Shown: one piece after another, positions 14,392-21,575 of the stretch
Layout: each line of letters opens with the position of its first letter
How positions within the stretch are numbered: the stretch's first letter is position 1
IMG/VR virus record: IMGVR_UViG_3300030419_008063
Location: 1 to 59,854 of that record
DNA: 59,854 nucleotides
From: a virus
Reading direction: 5' to 3' (one strand)
The notes under the pieces: generated by a model
Database searches by the model: none
Seen by the model: only the letters and a program-made list of their open reading frames with translations
Told to the model about the DNA's origin: nothing
Program-made: the position numbers and the translations under genes

Positions 14392-14416
14392 TTTATCAAT
14401 ATTGTGGGAGATGTAA
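14354..14416 (+). CDS. Possible 20-codon leader peptide
   Basis: ATG at 14354 stands 3 nt after GGGAGGAG (14343-14350), the buried ribosome-binding site of the element above. It encodes MAVKLETSPLQAYLSILWEM, then TAA. The sequence has no known motif. The reading frame opens within the RNA structure and ends 5 nt before the next possible start, so it could be a regulatory leader peptide whose translation opens the structure. Confidence 0.3.
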   Translation: MAVKLETSPLQAYLSILWEM

Positions 14417-14421
14417 TTAGC

Positions 14422-14574
14422 TTGTTTTTATTTTTATTTTGTTTTTTTTATTATGTCTGTATTCTTGCTATCTTATTCTTATCTTATAATAAACCAGAAC
14501 AAGGCATAGAGAAATATGAAAACTCCTCTAGCCATGTAATGAAAGATATTATAAATAAATATTATTTTTATTAA
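14422..14574 (+). CDS. Possible small membrane protein, 50 aa (TTG start)
   Basis: A frame from TTG 14422 (GGGAG about 11 nt upstream) to TAA 14574 encodes a strongly hydrophobic N-terminus (FLFLFCFFYYVCILAILF) followed by a polar tail (NKPEQGIEKYENSSS). That is the layout of a one-helix membrane protein. A GTG at 14404 in the same frame is an alternative start without a good ribosome-binding site. The end overlaps the convergent protease gene by 4 nt. A TATAAATA at 14550 lies within it. Support is compositional only. Confidence 0.35.
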   Translation: MFLFLFCFFYYVCILAILFLSYNKPEQGIEKYENSSSHVMKDIINKYYFY

Positions 14575-15398
14575 TCCCTTTGCGGAATATAATATTCTGA
14601 ATTGTCTTTGTGCGGATCCGGGTTGATACAAAAGCCAAATCCAAACTTTTTCAAATGTTTATTTACAAAATCATTTAGTTGTTTCCATGTGGGAGATATG
14701 GAAATATGGTGAAATCGTCGACTAACAGCCGAAACCATTCCAACTATATAACCATCTGAATTCAAAATTGGAGAACCTGAAGAACCTCCGGCTACTGGAA
14801 TTCCTGTAATTGCCATAGGGAGTCCGCCAAAACTTCTATCTACCATTATCCCCAAATACCTTCCTTCATACATACCAACTAGGTCTTTTCCAAATAATCC
14901 CGTTGGAGCTGCGACATTATAAAGTTTTTCTCCGAGTTTTGGCTCGGTAGAGGAAATGTGAAGCATTGGAATATTAACTTTATCTATAGAAACGATTGCC
15001 AAATCAGATTTTTTATCCGACTTTATTATCTTTTTAAGTTTATATTTTCTCCCGGTTATATCTTGAAATGTGTAAGTGGACACAATTTTCAATTTTCCTT
15101 GACTTTCCAGCATTATTCTTTTGAAATTGCTAATCGGCTCCATCCATATCATGTGTGCGGCTGTCAATATATAACTACTTTTATTTGAATGATAAATTAC
15201 AGAAGCGCTTCCAGTCATCCGACCTTGGTGGACAATAGAGCATTTATTTGTTTTGCATTGAAAAAAAGTTGATTTTTTTTCAACAAATAAAAAAGAATTT
15301 CGTGGAAACACCGTTCGAATTTGTGGCGCAAGAGAAAAGCACCCGCTGAAAATAATAGCGGAAAAAAGGAATAATGACAATAGTACAAATTTTTTCAT
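14571..15398 (-). CDS. Trypsin-like serine protease, predicted lipoprotein, 275 aa
   Basis: Residues 1-20 are a type II signal peptide with lipobox (FSGC, Cys20), so the mature protein should be lipid-anchored in the host envelope, facing the periplasm or outside. The chymotrypsin-fold triad is readable: His82 in LTAAH, Asp132 in KSDLAIV and Ser207 in GGSSGSP. The length suits a trypsin-like domain without PDZ. It is the only minus-strand gene between 6.4 kb and the right edge, with AGGAGGT before its ATG. Probably a host-interaction gene acquired separately, for example to cut a receptor, toxin or competing phage protein. Confidence 0.8.
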   Translation of the reverse strand: MKKFVLLSLFLFSAIIFSGCFSLAPQIRTVFPRNSFLFVEKKSTFFQCKTNKCSIVHQGRMTGSASVIYHSNKSSYILTAAHMIWMEPISNFKRIMLESQGKLKIVSTYTFQDITGRKYKLKKIIKSDKKSDLAIVSIDKVNIPMLHISSTEPKLGEKLYNVAAPTGLFGKDLVGMYEGRYLGIMVDRSFGGLPMAITGIPVAGGSSGSPILNSDGYIVGMVSAVSRRFHHISISPTWKQLNDFVNKHLKKFGFGFCINPDPHKDNSEYYIPQRD

Positions 15399-15470
15399 AA
15401 TTTTACCTCCTAGTTCTAATTACAAAGTTCACCTCCTTTAGGCATGTTCCCGCCACCTAATAATAACTAG

Positions 15471-15479
15471 TGATATAAT
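15471..15479 (+). promoter_or_regulatory. Extended -10 promoter upstream of phoH
   Basis: TGATATAAT (TGn plus perfect TATAAT) has no clear -35 at 17 bp, as is usual for extended -10 promoters. The transcript would start near 15486 and reach the phoH ATG at 15545 after about 60 nt. Confidence 0.45.
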
Positions 15480-15504
15480 GAGTCTTTCGCAGGTATGAAC
15501 TATT

Positions 15505-15512
15505 TATTTATA
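15505..15512 (-). promoter_or_regulatory. Candidate late promoter for the minus-strand protease
   Basis: TATTTATA on the plus strand is TATAAATA on the minus strand, 107 nt upstream of the protease ATG. Two Shine-Dalgarno-like sequences (AAAGGAGGT near 15430-15440 and AGGAGGT near 15405) lie between. Chance is possible. Confidence 0.25.
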
Positions 15513-15544
15513 CATTTGTCATAAAGAAAAAGGACAATAACAAC

Positions 15545-16855
15545 ATGGCAAAAAAAACTTATATCCTTGATACCTCTGTTTATCTCACCGAGGCAGATGC
15601 TATCAGAAACTTTGGAAAAGACGATATAGTAATTCCTTTAAAAGTTTTAGAAGAGATTGATAAGCACAAAACAAGACAAGATGGCGTTGGTGCTCAAGCT
15701 AGAAAAATTATTCGTATTTTAGATGAACTTCGAGGCCAAGGAAATCTTCAAAAAGGTGTGCGATTAGCGAAGGGAAAAGGTTTAGTTCTCACCAAAACTT
15801 ATAATCCTGAGTATCTTCCGGAGGGTTTTGACGAAAGAAGCCCTGATAATCAGATAATATGTGTTGCTTTGACAGAAAAAAGAGAAAAACCAAAAAGAAA
15901 AGTTATATTAGTATCTCGTGATATAAACATGCGAGTAAAATGCGACGCGATAGGGATACAGGCAGAAGATTATCTAGCTAGTAAAATCGTCAGCGACACA
16001 ACTCAGCTTTATACTGGTTTTCGAAAACATTTGGTTGATGATCAAGTTATCGATCATTTTTACAATAACGAAGATGTTTTTATTGAGAAAAAATATGAAA
16101 ATTTTTATCATAATCAGTTCATTATGCTTGTTTCTAACGCAAATGATAAGAAGACATCATTATGCAGATTTAAAGGGCATGCAGTACCCTTAGAACGAAT
16201 ATACGACGGCAAAGAAAAGGAATGGGTTGTCAATCCTCGAAATAAAGAACAAAGTTTTGCTATGGATCTTCTTTTAGATGAAAGTGTCCCTATTGTAACA
16301 CTAATAGGAAGAGCGGGAAGCGGAAAAACTCTTTGTGCGATATCGGCGGGACTGCAACAAGTGTTGGATGAAAGAAGATATAAGAGACTAATAGTATCTA
16401 GACCCGTGCAACCCATGGGGCGAGATATTGGATATCTTCCGGGTACAATGGAAGAAAAAATGAGGCCTTGGCTTGCACCAATTAGAGATAATTTACAATT
16501 TCTCATGGGCGGTGATAAATTTATGATGGAAGAATACATGACTAATGGAACAGTTGAAATAGAGGCTATAACTTATATAAGAGGAAGATCTATTTCTGAT
16601 GCTTATATGATAATTGACGAAGCTCAGAACTTGAGCCGACATGAACTGAAAACAATTATAACTAGGGTTGGAGATAATACTAAAATTATATTAACAGGAG
16701 ATATTGAACAAATTGATAATGCATATGTTGATGAAACTTCAAATGGACTAACTTACGCAATAGAAAAATTTAAAGACTCCCAAATAGCAGGTCATATAAC
16801 TCTAAAAAGAGGCGAAAGAAGTAAAGTTGCAACTCTTGCTGCAAATATATTGTAA
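15545..16855 (+). CDS. phoH: PhoH2-type protein: PIN ribonuclease domain plus PhoH ATPase
   Basis: The N-terminal PIN domain (about 1-150) shows acidic nuclease residues (Asp9 in ILDTSVYL, Glu36 or 37, Asp101 in SPDNQ, Asp126 in SRDIN). The PhoH domain (about 230-436) carries Walker A GRAGSGKT (255-262), Walker B MIIDEAQ (356-362) and the GYLPGTMEEKM motif typical of PhoH. PhoH2 proteins act as RNA helicase-ribonucleases, and phoH is among the commonest genes in marine phages. Expressed from the extended -10 promoter at 15471. Full length (436 aa), no defects seen. Confidence 0.9.
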   Translation: MAKKTYILDTSVYLTEADAIRNFGKDDIVIPLKVLEEIDKHKTRQDGVGAQARKIIRILDELRGQGNLQKGVRLAKGKGLVLTKTYNPEYLPEGFDERSPDNQIICVALTEKREKPKRKVILVSRDINMRVKCDAIGIQAEDYLASKIVSDTTQLYTGFRKHLVDDQVIDHFYNNEDVFIEKKYENFYHNQFIMLVSNANDKKTSLCRFKGHAVPLERIYDGKEKEWVVNPRNKEQSFAMDLLLDESVPIVTLIGRAGSGKTLCAISAGLQQVLDERRYKRLIVSRPVQPMGRDIGYLPGTMEEKMRPWLAPIRDNLQFLMGGDKFMMEEYMTNGTVEIEAITYIRGRSISDAYMIIDEAQNLSRHELKTIITRVGDNTKIILTGDIEQIDNAYVDETSNGLTYAIEKFKDSQIAGHITLKRGERSKVATLAANIL

Positions 16856-16863
16856 ATTAGTTC

Positions 16864-16892
16864 TTTACTTTTTTACGATACTATGCTATACT
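16864..16892 (+). promoter_or_regulatory. Extended -10 promoter before the 16924 operon
   Basis: TTTACT (16864-16869) and TATACT (16887-16892) are 17 bp apart, with TG one base before the -10 (TGCTATACT). The start would be near 16899, just before AAAGGAGA and the ATG at 16924. No stronger promoter is seen between here and 42.5 kb, so it may drive the nuclease and the sugar island. Confidence 0.6.
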
Positions 16893-16923
16893 CTTTAAAG
16901 CAAGCTTTATAAAGGAGATTTTA

Positions 16924-17238
16924 ATGGCTAAAAAGAAGAAAGAAAAAGAAGAAAAAATTATTAATGAAAAAGATCTTGATCTTGAAAATCCTGAATTGGA
17001 AAATAATGTTGCAATAGATACTCCAGTAAAACAATTTTTAGTAAATTATACAGGAGAGCAACATACACCTGAAGATGATCATGTAACTGTTGGAATGATT
17101 GTTGAAACTGTGGCAAAGGAATTCCCAGAATTCTTAATGGCAGTTGCTGAAGAGAATTGGATTAGAGGATACCATCAGGCAATGCATGATGTTGAAGAAG
17201 GGGAGAAAATTTTGAAGAATGAAAAGGATGATAATTGA
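16924..17238 (+). CDS. Conserved phage hypothetical protein, 104 aa
   Basis: AAAGGAGA stands 7 nt before the ATG. After a Lys/Glu-rich leader the protein has a conserved-looking core, VTVGMIVETVAKEFPEFLMA then EENWIRGYHQAMHDVEEGE. I recall it from T4-like marine phages with no function attached. Predicted all-helical and acidic. It overlaps the next gene by 20 nt. Confidence 0.6.
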   Translation: MAKKKKEKEEKIINEKDLDLENPELENNVAIDTPVKQFLVNYTGEQHTPEDDHVTVGMIVETVAKEFPEFLMAVAEENWIRGYHQAMHDVEEGEKILKNEKDDN

Positions 17239-17905
17239 ATATATTAAAAAGAAAACAAGAAATACCAAAAAATATTCTATTCATGGTTTCCTAAAAGTTT
17301 ATGTCTTACAACCTCTTCCTGAGAATGTTGAACTTTCCTATGTTATAGATAAAATACAAAACAACATACCAAAGAATTTTTTCTACAATATTGACGGAAT
17401 ATATATTACTAATATTCCAGAATTTGAAGAGAGAGAAATCAATGCCCTACATAAAGACGGTGTTATATATATTACACCAGAACAAGATGATAATGAAGAT
17501 TTGATTGATGATATTGTTCACGAAGTCGGACACGCGGTAGAAAAATATTACGAAAAAGAAATATATTCAGAAAGATCTATAGAAAAAGAATTCTTAGGAA
17601 AAAGAATGCGCCTATATGATCTTTTGAAAGCAGATGATCAAAATCCTGACATACTTCTGTTCAAAGACATTTATTTTTCCAGAGAAATGGATGATTATTT
17701 TTACAAAAACGTTGGGTATGATAGGTTATCGGCTCATACGATGGGCTTGTTTACTAGCCCTTACGCTCCCACATCTTTGAGCGAATATTTTGCAGAAGGA
17801 TTTGAAGAATATTTTATTGGAGATAGAAAATATATAAAAAATATAAGTCCACTTCTTTATAAAAAAATAAAAATGTTGCATGATTTAGATAGCTTGGAGG
17901 ATTGA
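17219..17905 (+). CDS. Lethal-factor-like HExxH metallopeptidase, 228 aa
   Basis: HEVGH at 101-105 (IVHEVGHAVEKYY) and a downstream SEYFAEGFEEYF (188-199) match the anthrax lethal factor (ATLF) pattern, in which the third zinc ligand is the first Glu of an E-[FY]-F-A-E motif (here Glu189). The N-terminal half (about 25-90) is beta-rich and probably belongs to the fold. No signal peptide, so it acts in the host cytoplasm or inside the virion. The start overlaps the 16924 gene; a second ATG at 17228 is possible. Host or phage protein substrate unknown. Confidence 0.7.
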   Translation: MKRMIIEYIKKKTRNTKKYSIHGFLKVYVLQPLPENVELSYVIDKIQNNIPKNFFYNIDGIYITNIPEFEEREINALHKDGVIYITPEQDDNEDLIDDIVHEVGHAVEKYYEKEIYSERSIEKEFLGKRMRLYDLLKADDQNPDILLFKDIYFSREMDDYFYKNVGYDRLSAHTMGLFTSPYAPTSLSEYFAEGFEEYFIGDRKYIKNISPLLYKKIKMLHDLDSLED

Positions 17906-17909
17906 TTGT

Positions 17910-18212
17910 ATGGATTTTGAAGTAAAAGTCGATAAAATAAAGGGAATAGTTGAGGTTATAGTTGAATTGTCGCCTAGGCGTTTAGCCAAACAGCCAAAAG
18001 TACAATTCTCAGAGAGGGATGTAAGAAAAAGACTAGTAAAAGAAAATCCTAAATTAAAGGTTGGAGAATTGATTTCTGGCAAAAATACAAAGGTAAATAA
18101 TTATAATTCACTTTCCGGAAAGTGGGTTTACAAGCTATTAGTTGATAAGCCAAAGCCTGTTGTTCCTCGAAAAGTAAAAAAACAAACACCCTCTAAATAC
18201 CAAAAAAAATAA
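17910..18212 (+). CDS. Hypothetical basic protein, 100 aa
   Basis: Starts 4 nt after the metallopeptidase stop with AGGA nearby. The sequence is beta-prone at the start (EVKVDKIKGIVEVIVELSP) and basic throughout, with a Pro/Lys-rich tail (KPKPVVPRKVKKQTPSKYQ). Possibly nucleic-acid binding. No family recognised. It precedes a nuclease gene by 14 nt. Confidence 0.55.
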   Translation: MDFEVKVDKIKGIVEVIVELSPRRLAKQPKVQFSERDVRKRLVKENPKLKVGELISGKNTKVNNYNSLSGKWVYKLLVDKPKPVVPRKVKKQTPSKYQKK

Positions 18213-18226
18213 AGAAAGGAGGCGTA

Positions 18227-19009
18227 ATGCCTCACATATCATTTTCGGCACTGAAAGTATGGAACGAGTGCCCCTACAAACACAAGCTCACTTATATAGA
18301 TAAAATAGAAGAGTTCAGAGGAAATGCTTACACAGCGTTCGGATCTGCTATTCATGAGGTGTGCGAAAAAATTCTTCTTAAAGAATATGATCATAGTAAA
18401 GCTCCAGAGAAATTCAGAAAAGCATTTATAAGCGAACTCAATTCTCTGCCTCAAGAAATAAAGGTAAATTTGGATGAAAATTTGCTAAAACAAATGCTTG
18501 AACAAGGTTTGAAATTGGCTCCATTGGCAATCCCATATCTTGAAAAACATTTTGGAAAATTTGAAATAATATCCTCAGAAGAACAATTATATGAACCAAT
18601 TACAGAATATTCTGACGAGGATTATGATTTCAAAGGGTTTATTGACTTGGTGATTAGAACTGAAGACGATAAATATCACATTGTCGATTGGAAAACTTGT
18701 TCTTGGGGTTGGGATATGAGAAGAAAATCCGAACCTATGACAACTTATCAGCTAACTCTTTATAAACATTATTATGCCCAAAAACATGATATCAATCCAA
18801 AAGATGTCGAAACTCACTTTGCTTTATTGAAAAGGACTGCAAAAAAAGATCAAGTTGAAATATTCAGAGTAACGTCTGGTCAGAAAAAAAGTAAAAATGC
18901 GCTTAATTTATTAAACAAAGCGTTGTATAATATTGATAAGAATATTTTTATAAAGAATCGACTTTCCTGTAGAAATTGTGGATTCTACAAAACCATACAT
19001 TGTAAATAA
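18227..19009 (+). CDS. PD-(D/E)XK nuclease, RecB/Cas4-like with Cys cluster, 260 aa
   Basis: Motifs in order: CPYKHKLTYI near 15-24, FGSAIHEV with His43, FKGFIDLVI with Asp140, IVDWKT with Asp154 and Lys156, then Gln175 in TYQLTLYK. This is the PDDEXK_1/RecB-nuclease set. Cys15 together with Cys248, Cys251 and Cys259 (CRNCGFYKTIHC) has the layout of the Fe-S cluster of Cas4/AddB-type nucleases. Likely a DNA exonuclease in recombination or host-DNA degradation. AAAGGAGG precedes the ATG. It is the last gene before the sugar island. Confidence 0.8.
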   Translation: MPHISFSALKVWNECPYKHKLTYIDKIEEFRGNAYTAFGSAIHEVCEKILLKEYDHSKAPEKFRKAFISELNSLPQEIKVNLDENLLKQMLEQGLKLAPLAIPYLEKHFGKFEIISSEEQLYEPITEYSDEDYDFKGFIDLVIRTEDDKYHIVDWKTCSWGWDMRRKSEPMTTYQLTLYKHYYAQKHDINPKDVETHFALLKRTAKKDQVEIFRVTSGQKKSKNALNLLNKALYNIDKNIFIKNRLSCRNCGFYKTIHCK

Positions 19010-19020
19010 GGGGAAAAAAA

Positions 19021-20286
19021 TTGGATAAAAAAATAAAAGTGCTTACCATTAGTGATCACCCTTTGAGTCCGTCAGGTGTCGGATCGCAAACCAGATATGT
19101 GATAGAAGCGTTGTTGAAAACTGAAAAATTTAAGTTTATTTGTCTGGGCGGAGCAATGAAACATAGTGATTATCGCCCAATGCAGACGGAAGAATGGAAG
19201 GACGAATGGATTATTTATCCAGTCGATGGATATGGCACTGAAGAAGTTGTAAGATCTGTTTTAAGAACAGAAAGACCAGATATTCTTTGGTTTATGACGG
19301 ATCCGCGTTTTTATGAATGGTTATGGGGCATGGAGCATGAGATCAGAACTTTAGTTCCCATGGTTTATTATCACGTATGGGACAATTACCCGCTTCCAAA
19401 ATTCAATAATAAGTTTTACAGATCAAACGATTTCATCGCGGCAATTTCGAAAGTTACACATGACATTGTACAGAAAGTTTCACCTGATGTTGATAGCGAA
19501 TATGTGCCACATAGTGTCAATACTGATATTTTCAAAAAATTAGACAATATAGATGAACTTAGAGAGCAACTTCTAGGAGAGGAAAATGAAAATAAATTTT
19601 TTGTCTTTTGGAATAATAGAAATGCTCGTCGCAAAATGACCGGATCGGTTCTTTGGTGGTATAAAGAGTTTCTTGATAATATAGGCAAAGACAATGCAAT
19701 AATGGTTATGCACACAGATCCTACCGATGTTCACGGTCAAGATCTTGCAATGCTTATCGATACTTTGGAATTGGACAAGTCTCAAATTCGAATTTCTTCG
19801 CAAAAAGTACCACCAGAAGCGTTGGCAACTGTATATAATGCCGCGGACGTAACCGTCAATATTTCAGATGCTGAAGGTTTTGGCTTGGCGACTTTGGAGT
19901 CTTTATCCTGCGAGACTCCTATTATTGTCAACATGACCGGCGGCTTGCAAGAACAGGTTACAGATGGTGAAAAATATTTCGGTGTAGGTATTGAACCATC
20001 GTCAAAGGCTGTGATTGGATCTCAGCAAGTTCCTTATATATATGAAGATAGAGTTTCTAAAGAAGATTTTGTAAAAGCCCTTGAACTCATGTACAATCTC
20101 TGGAAAGATAAGCCTGAAGAATATGAAAATTTGGGAAAAATGGGTCGAGAACATGTAGAGAAAAATTATAATTTTGAAACATTCAACAAACAGTGGACGG
20201 ATATTATGTTAAAAGTCCACGAAAAACATGGTTCATGGCAGACGAGAAAAAATTATAAATCATGGGAATTATTAGAGGTTAAATAA
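19021..20286 (+). CDS. GT-B glycosyltransferase (GT4-like), 421 aa
   Basis: Starts at TTG 19021 behind AAGGGG. The N-terminal Rossmann domain opens KVLTISDHPLSPSGVGSQTR, and the C-terminal domain has VNISDAEGFGLATLESLSC then TPIIVNMTGG, the E-x7-E donor-binding pattern of GT4. The acceptor is unknown. Unlike most GT4 enzymes it has no membrane-associated patch, so a soluble enzyme is likely. It is the first gene of the 23-gene sugar island; the next gene follows after 2 nt. Confidence 0.8.
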   Translation: MDKKIKVLTISDHPLSPSGVGSQTRYVIEALLKTEKFKFICLGGAMKHSDYRPMQTEEWKDEWIIYPVDGYGTEEVVRSVLRTERPDILWFMTDPRFYEWLWGMEHEIRTLVPMVYYHVWDNYPLPKFNNKFYRSNDFIAAISKVTHDIVQKVSPDVDSEYVPHSVNTDIFKKLDNIDELREQLLGEENENKFFVFWNNRNARRKMTGSVLWWYKEFLDNIGKDNAIMVMHTDPTDVHGQDLAMLIDTLELDKSQIRISSQKVPPEALATVYNAADVTVNISDAEGFGLATLESLSCETPIIVNMTGGLQEQVTDGEKYFGVGIEPSSKAVIGSQQVPYIYEDRVSKEDFVKALELMYNLWKDKPEEYENLGKMGREHVEKNYNFETFNKQWTDIMLKVHEKHGSWQTRKNYKSWELLEVK

Positions 20287-20288
20287 TA

Positions 20289-21575
20289 ATGAGAACAAAA
20301 GTATTTGTAAGAGGTCCGGTCTTGAGCAGGTCCGGCTACGGAGAGCATGCTCGTTTTATTCTCAGGTCGTTGAGATCTCAGCATGAAAAGTTTGATATAT
20401 ATGTACAGAATATAAACTGGGGTCAAACTGGATGGATTTTCGATGACAACGAAGAAAGGGAGTGGATCGATAGAAAAATTGAAAAAACGTCCACTCTAAT
20501 AGCTCAAAATAAGAAGCCGGCATATGATATGTCTATTCAAGTTACTATTCCCCAAGAATTTGAAAATCTTGCTCGCGTAAATATTGGAGCTACTGCCGGC
20601 ACAGAAACAACTAGAATATCCCCCCAATGGATTGAAAAATCAAACAACATGAACAAAATTATTTTTGTTTCAAACCATGCGAAAAGTGCATTTAAAAATT
20701 CGTCCTATTCAGGCCAAAATGCTGAAACTGGTCAAATTGTCAAAGATTTTAGATGCACTATACCTATGGACGTTGTAAATTATCCTGTTAGAATAGTGGA
20801 GCCATCTGATGCGGAATATAATTTTGATTATGATTTCAATTTTCTAATCATGGCACAATATTCGCCGCGAAAAAATCTAGAAAAAACTATTGAATGGTTA
20901 GTCGAAGAATTCTATGATAGGGAAGTAGGAATCATTTTAAAAATGAACCTAAAAAATGATTCCATTATTGATAGACACCATTCTTACGAAAAACTAAAGC
21001 AACATGTAGTTACAAAATATCCAGACATGAAATGTAAATTATATCTTCTTCATGGAACTTTGTCAGAAGGTGATATGTCGGCTCTTTTTCAACATCCCAA
21101 AGTCAAGGCAATGGTAAATATTGCCCACGGTGAGGGATTTGGCCTTCCTATATTTGAGGCAGCATATTATGGCTTACCTGTTATTTGCCCGGAATGGGGA
21201 GGTCAACTAGATTTTTTACATGTTCCTGTGAAAAACAAAAAAGGGAAAACAAAAAATAAAGCTTACTTTGCCAAGGTTGATTATGATATCAAGCCAATTC
21301 AAAAAGAAGCTGTTTGGGAACCAGTACTGACCAAGGACTCTAGCTGGTGTTATCCAAAACAGGGAAGTTTTAAGATGAAGTGCAGGGAGGTAGTCCGCGA
21401 TTATAAAAAATATAAGAAAATGGCCGAAACCTTGAGAAAGCATATTTTGAAAAACTTCAAAGAAGAAGATATGTATGAAAAATTTGTTTCTTGTATTGAG
21501 GAGTTTATAATCCCAAGCGCATCACAAGAAGAAGTTGATAATCTTTTCGCAGAACTAGTCGAAAGTGCAAGATGA
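20289..21575 (+). CDS. GT-B glycosyltransferase, 428 aa
   Basis: Begins MRTKVFVRGPVLSRSGYGEH, like several phage and bacterial GT-B enzymes that start with a GPxxxxSGYG loop. The C-terminal half has LIMAQYSPRKNLE and NIAHGEGFGLPIFEAAYYG with VICPEWGG, the donor-binding site. Full length for GT4. It overlaps the next gene by 4 nt. Sugar and acceptor unknown. Confidence 0.8.
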   Translation: MRTKVFVRGPVLSRSGYGEHARFILRSLRSQHEKFDIYVQNINWGQTGWIFDDNEEREWIDRKIEKTSTLIAQNKKPAYDMSIQVTIPQEFENLARVNIGATAGTETTRISPQWIEKSNNMNKIIFVSNHAKSAFKNSSYSGQNAETGQIVKDFRCTIPMDVVNYPVRIVEPSDAEYNFDYDFNFLIMAQYSPRKNLEKTIEWLVEEFYDREVGIILKMNLKNDSIIDRHHSYEKLKQHVVTKYPDMKCKLYLLHGTLSEGDMSALFQHPKVKAMVNIAHGEGFGLPIFEAAYYGLPVICPEWGGQLDFLHVPVKNKKGKTKNKAYFAKVDYDIKPIQKEAVWEPVLTKDSSWCYPKQGSFKMKCREVVRDYKKYKKMAETLRKHILKNFKEEDMYEKFVSCIEEFIIPSASQEEVDNLFAELVESAR

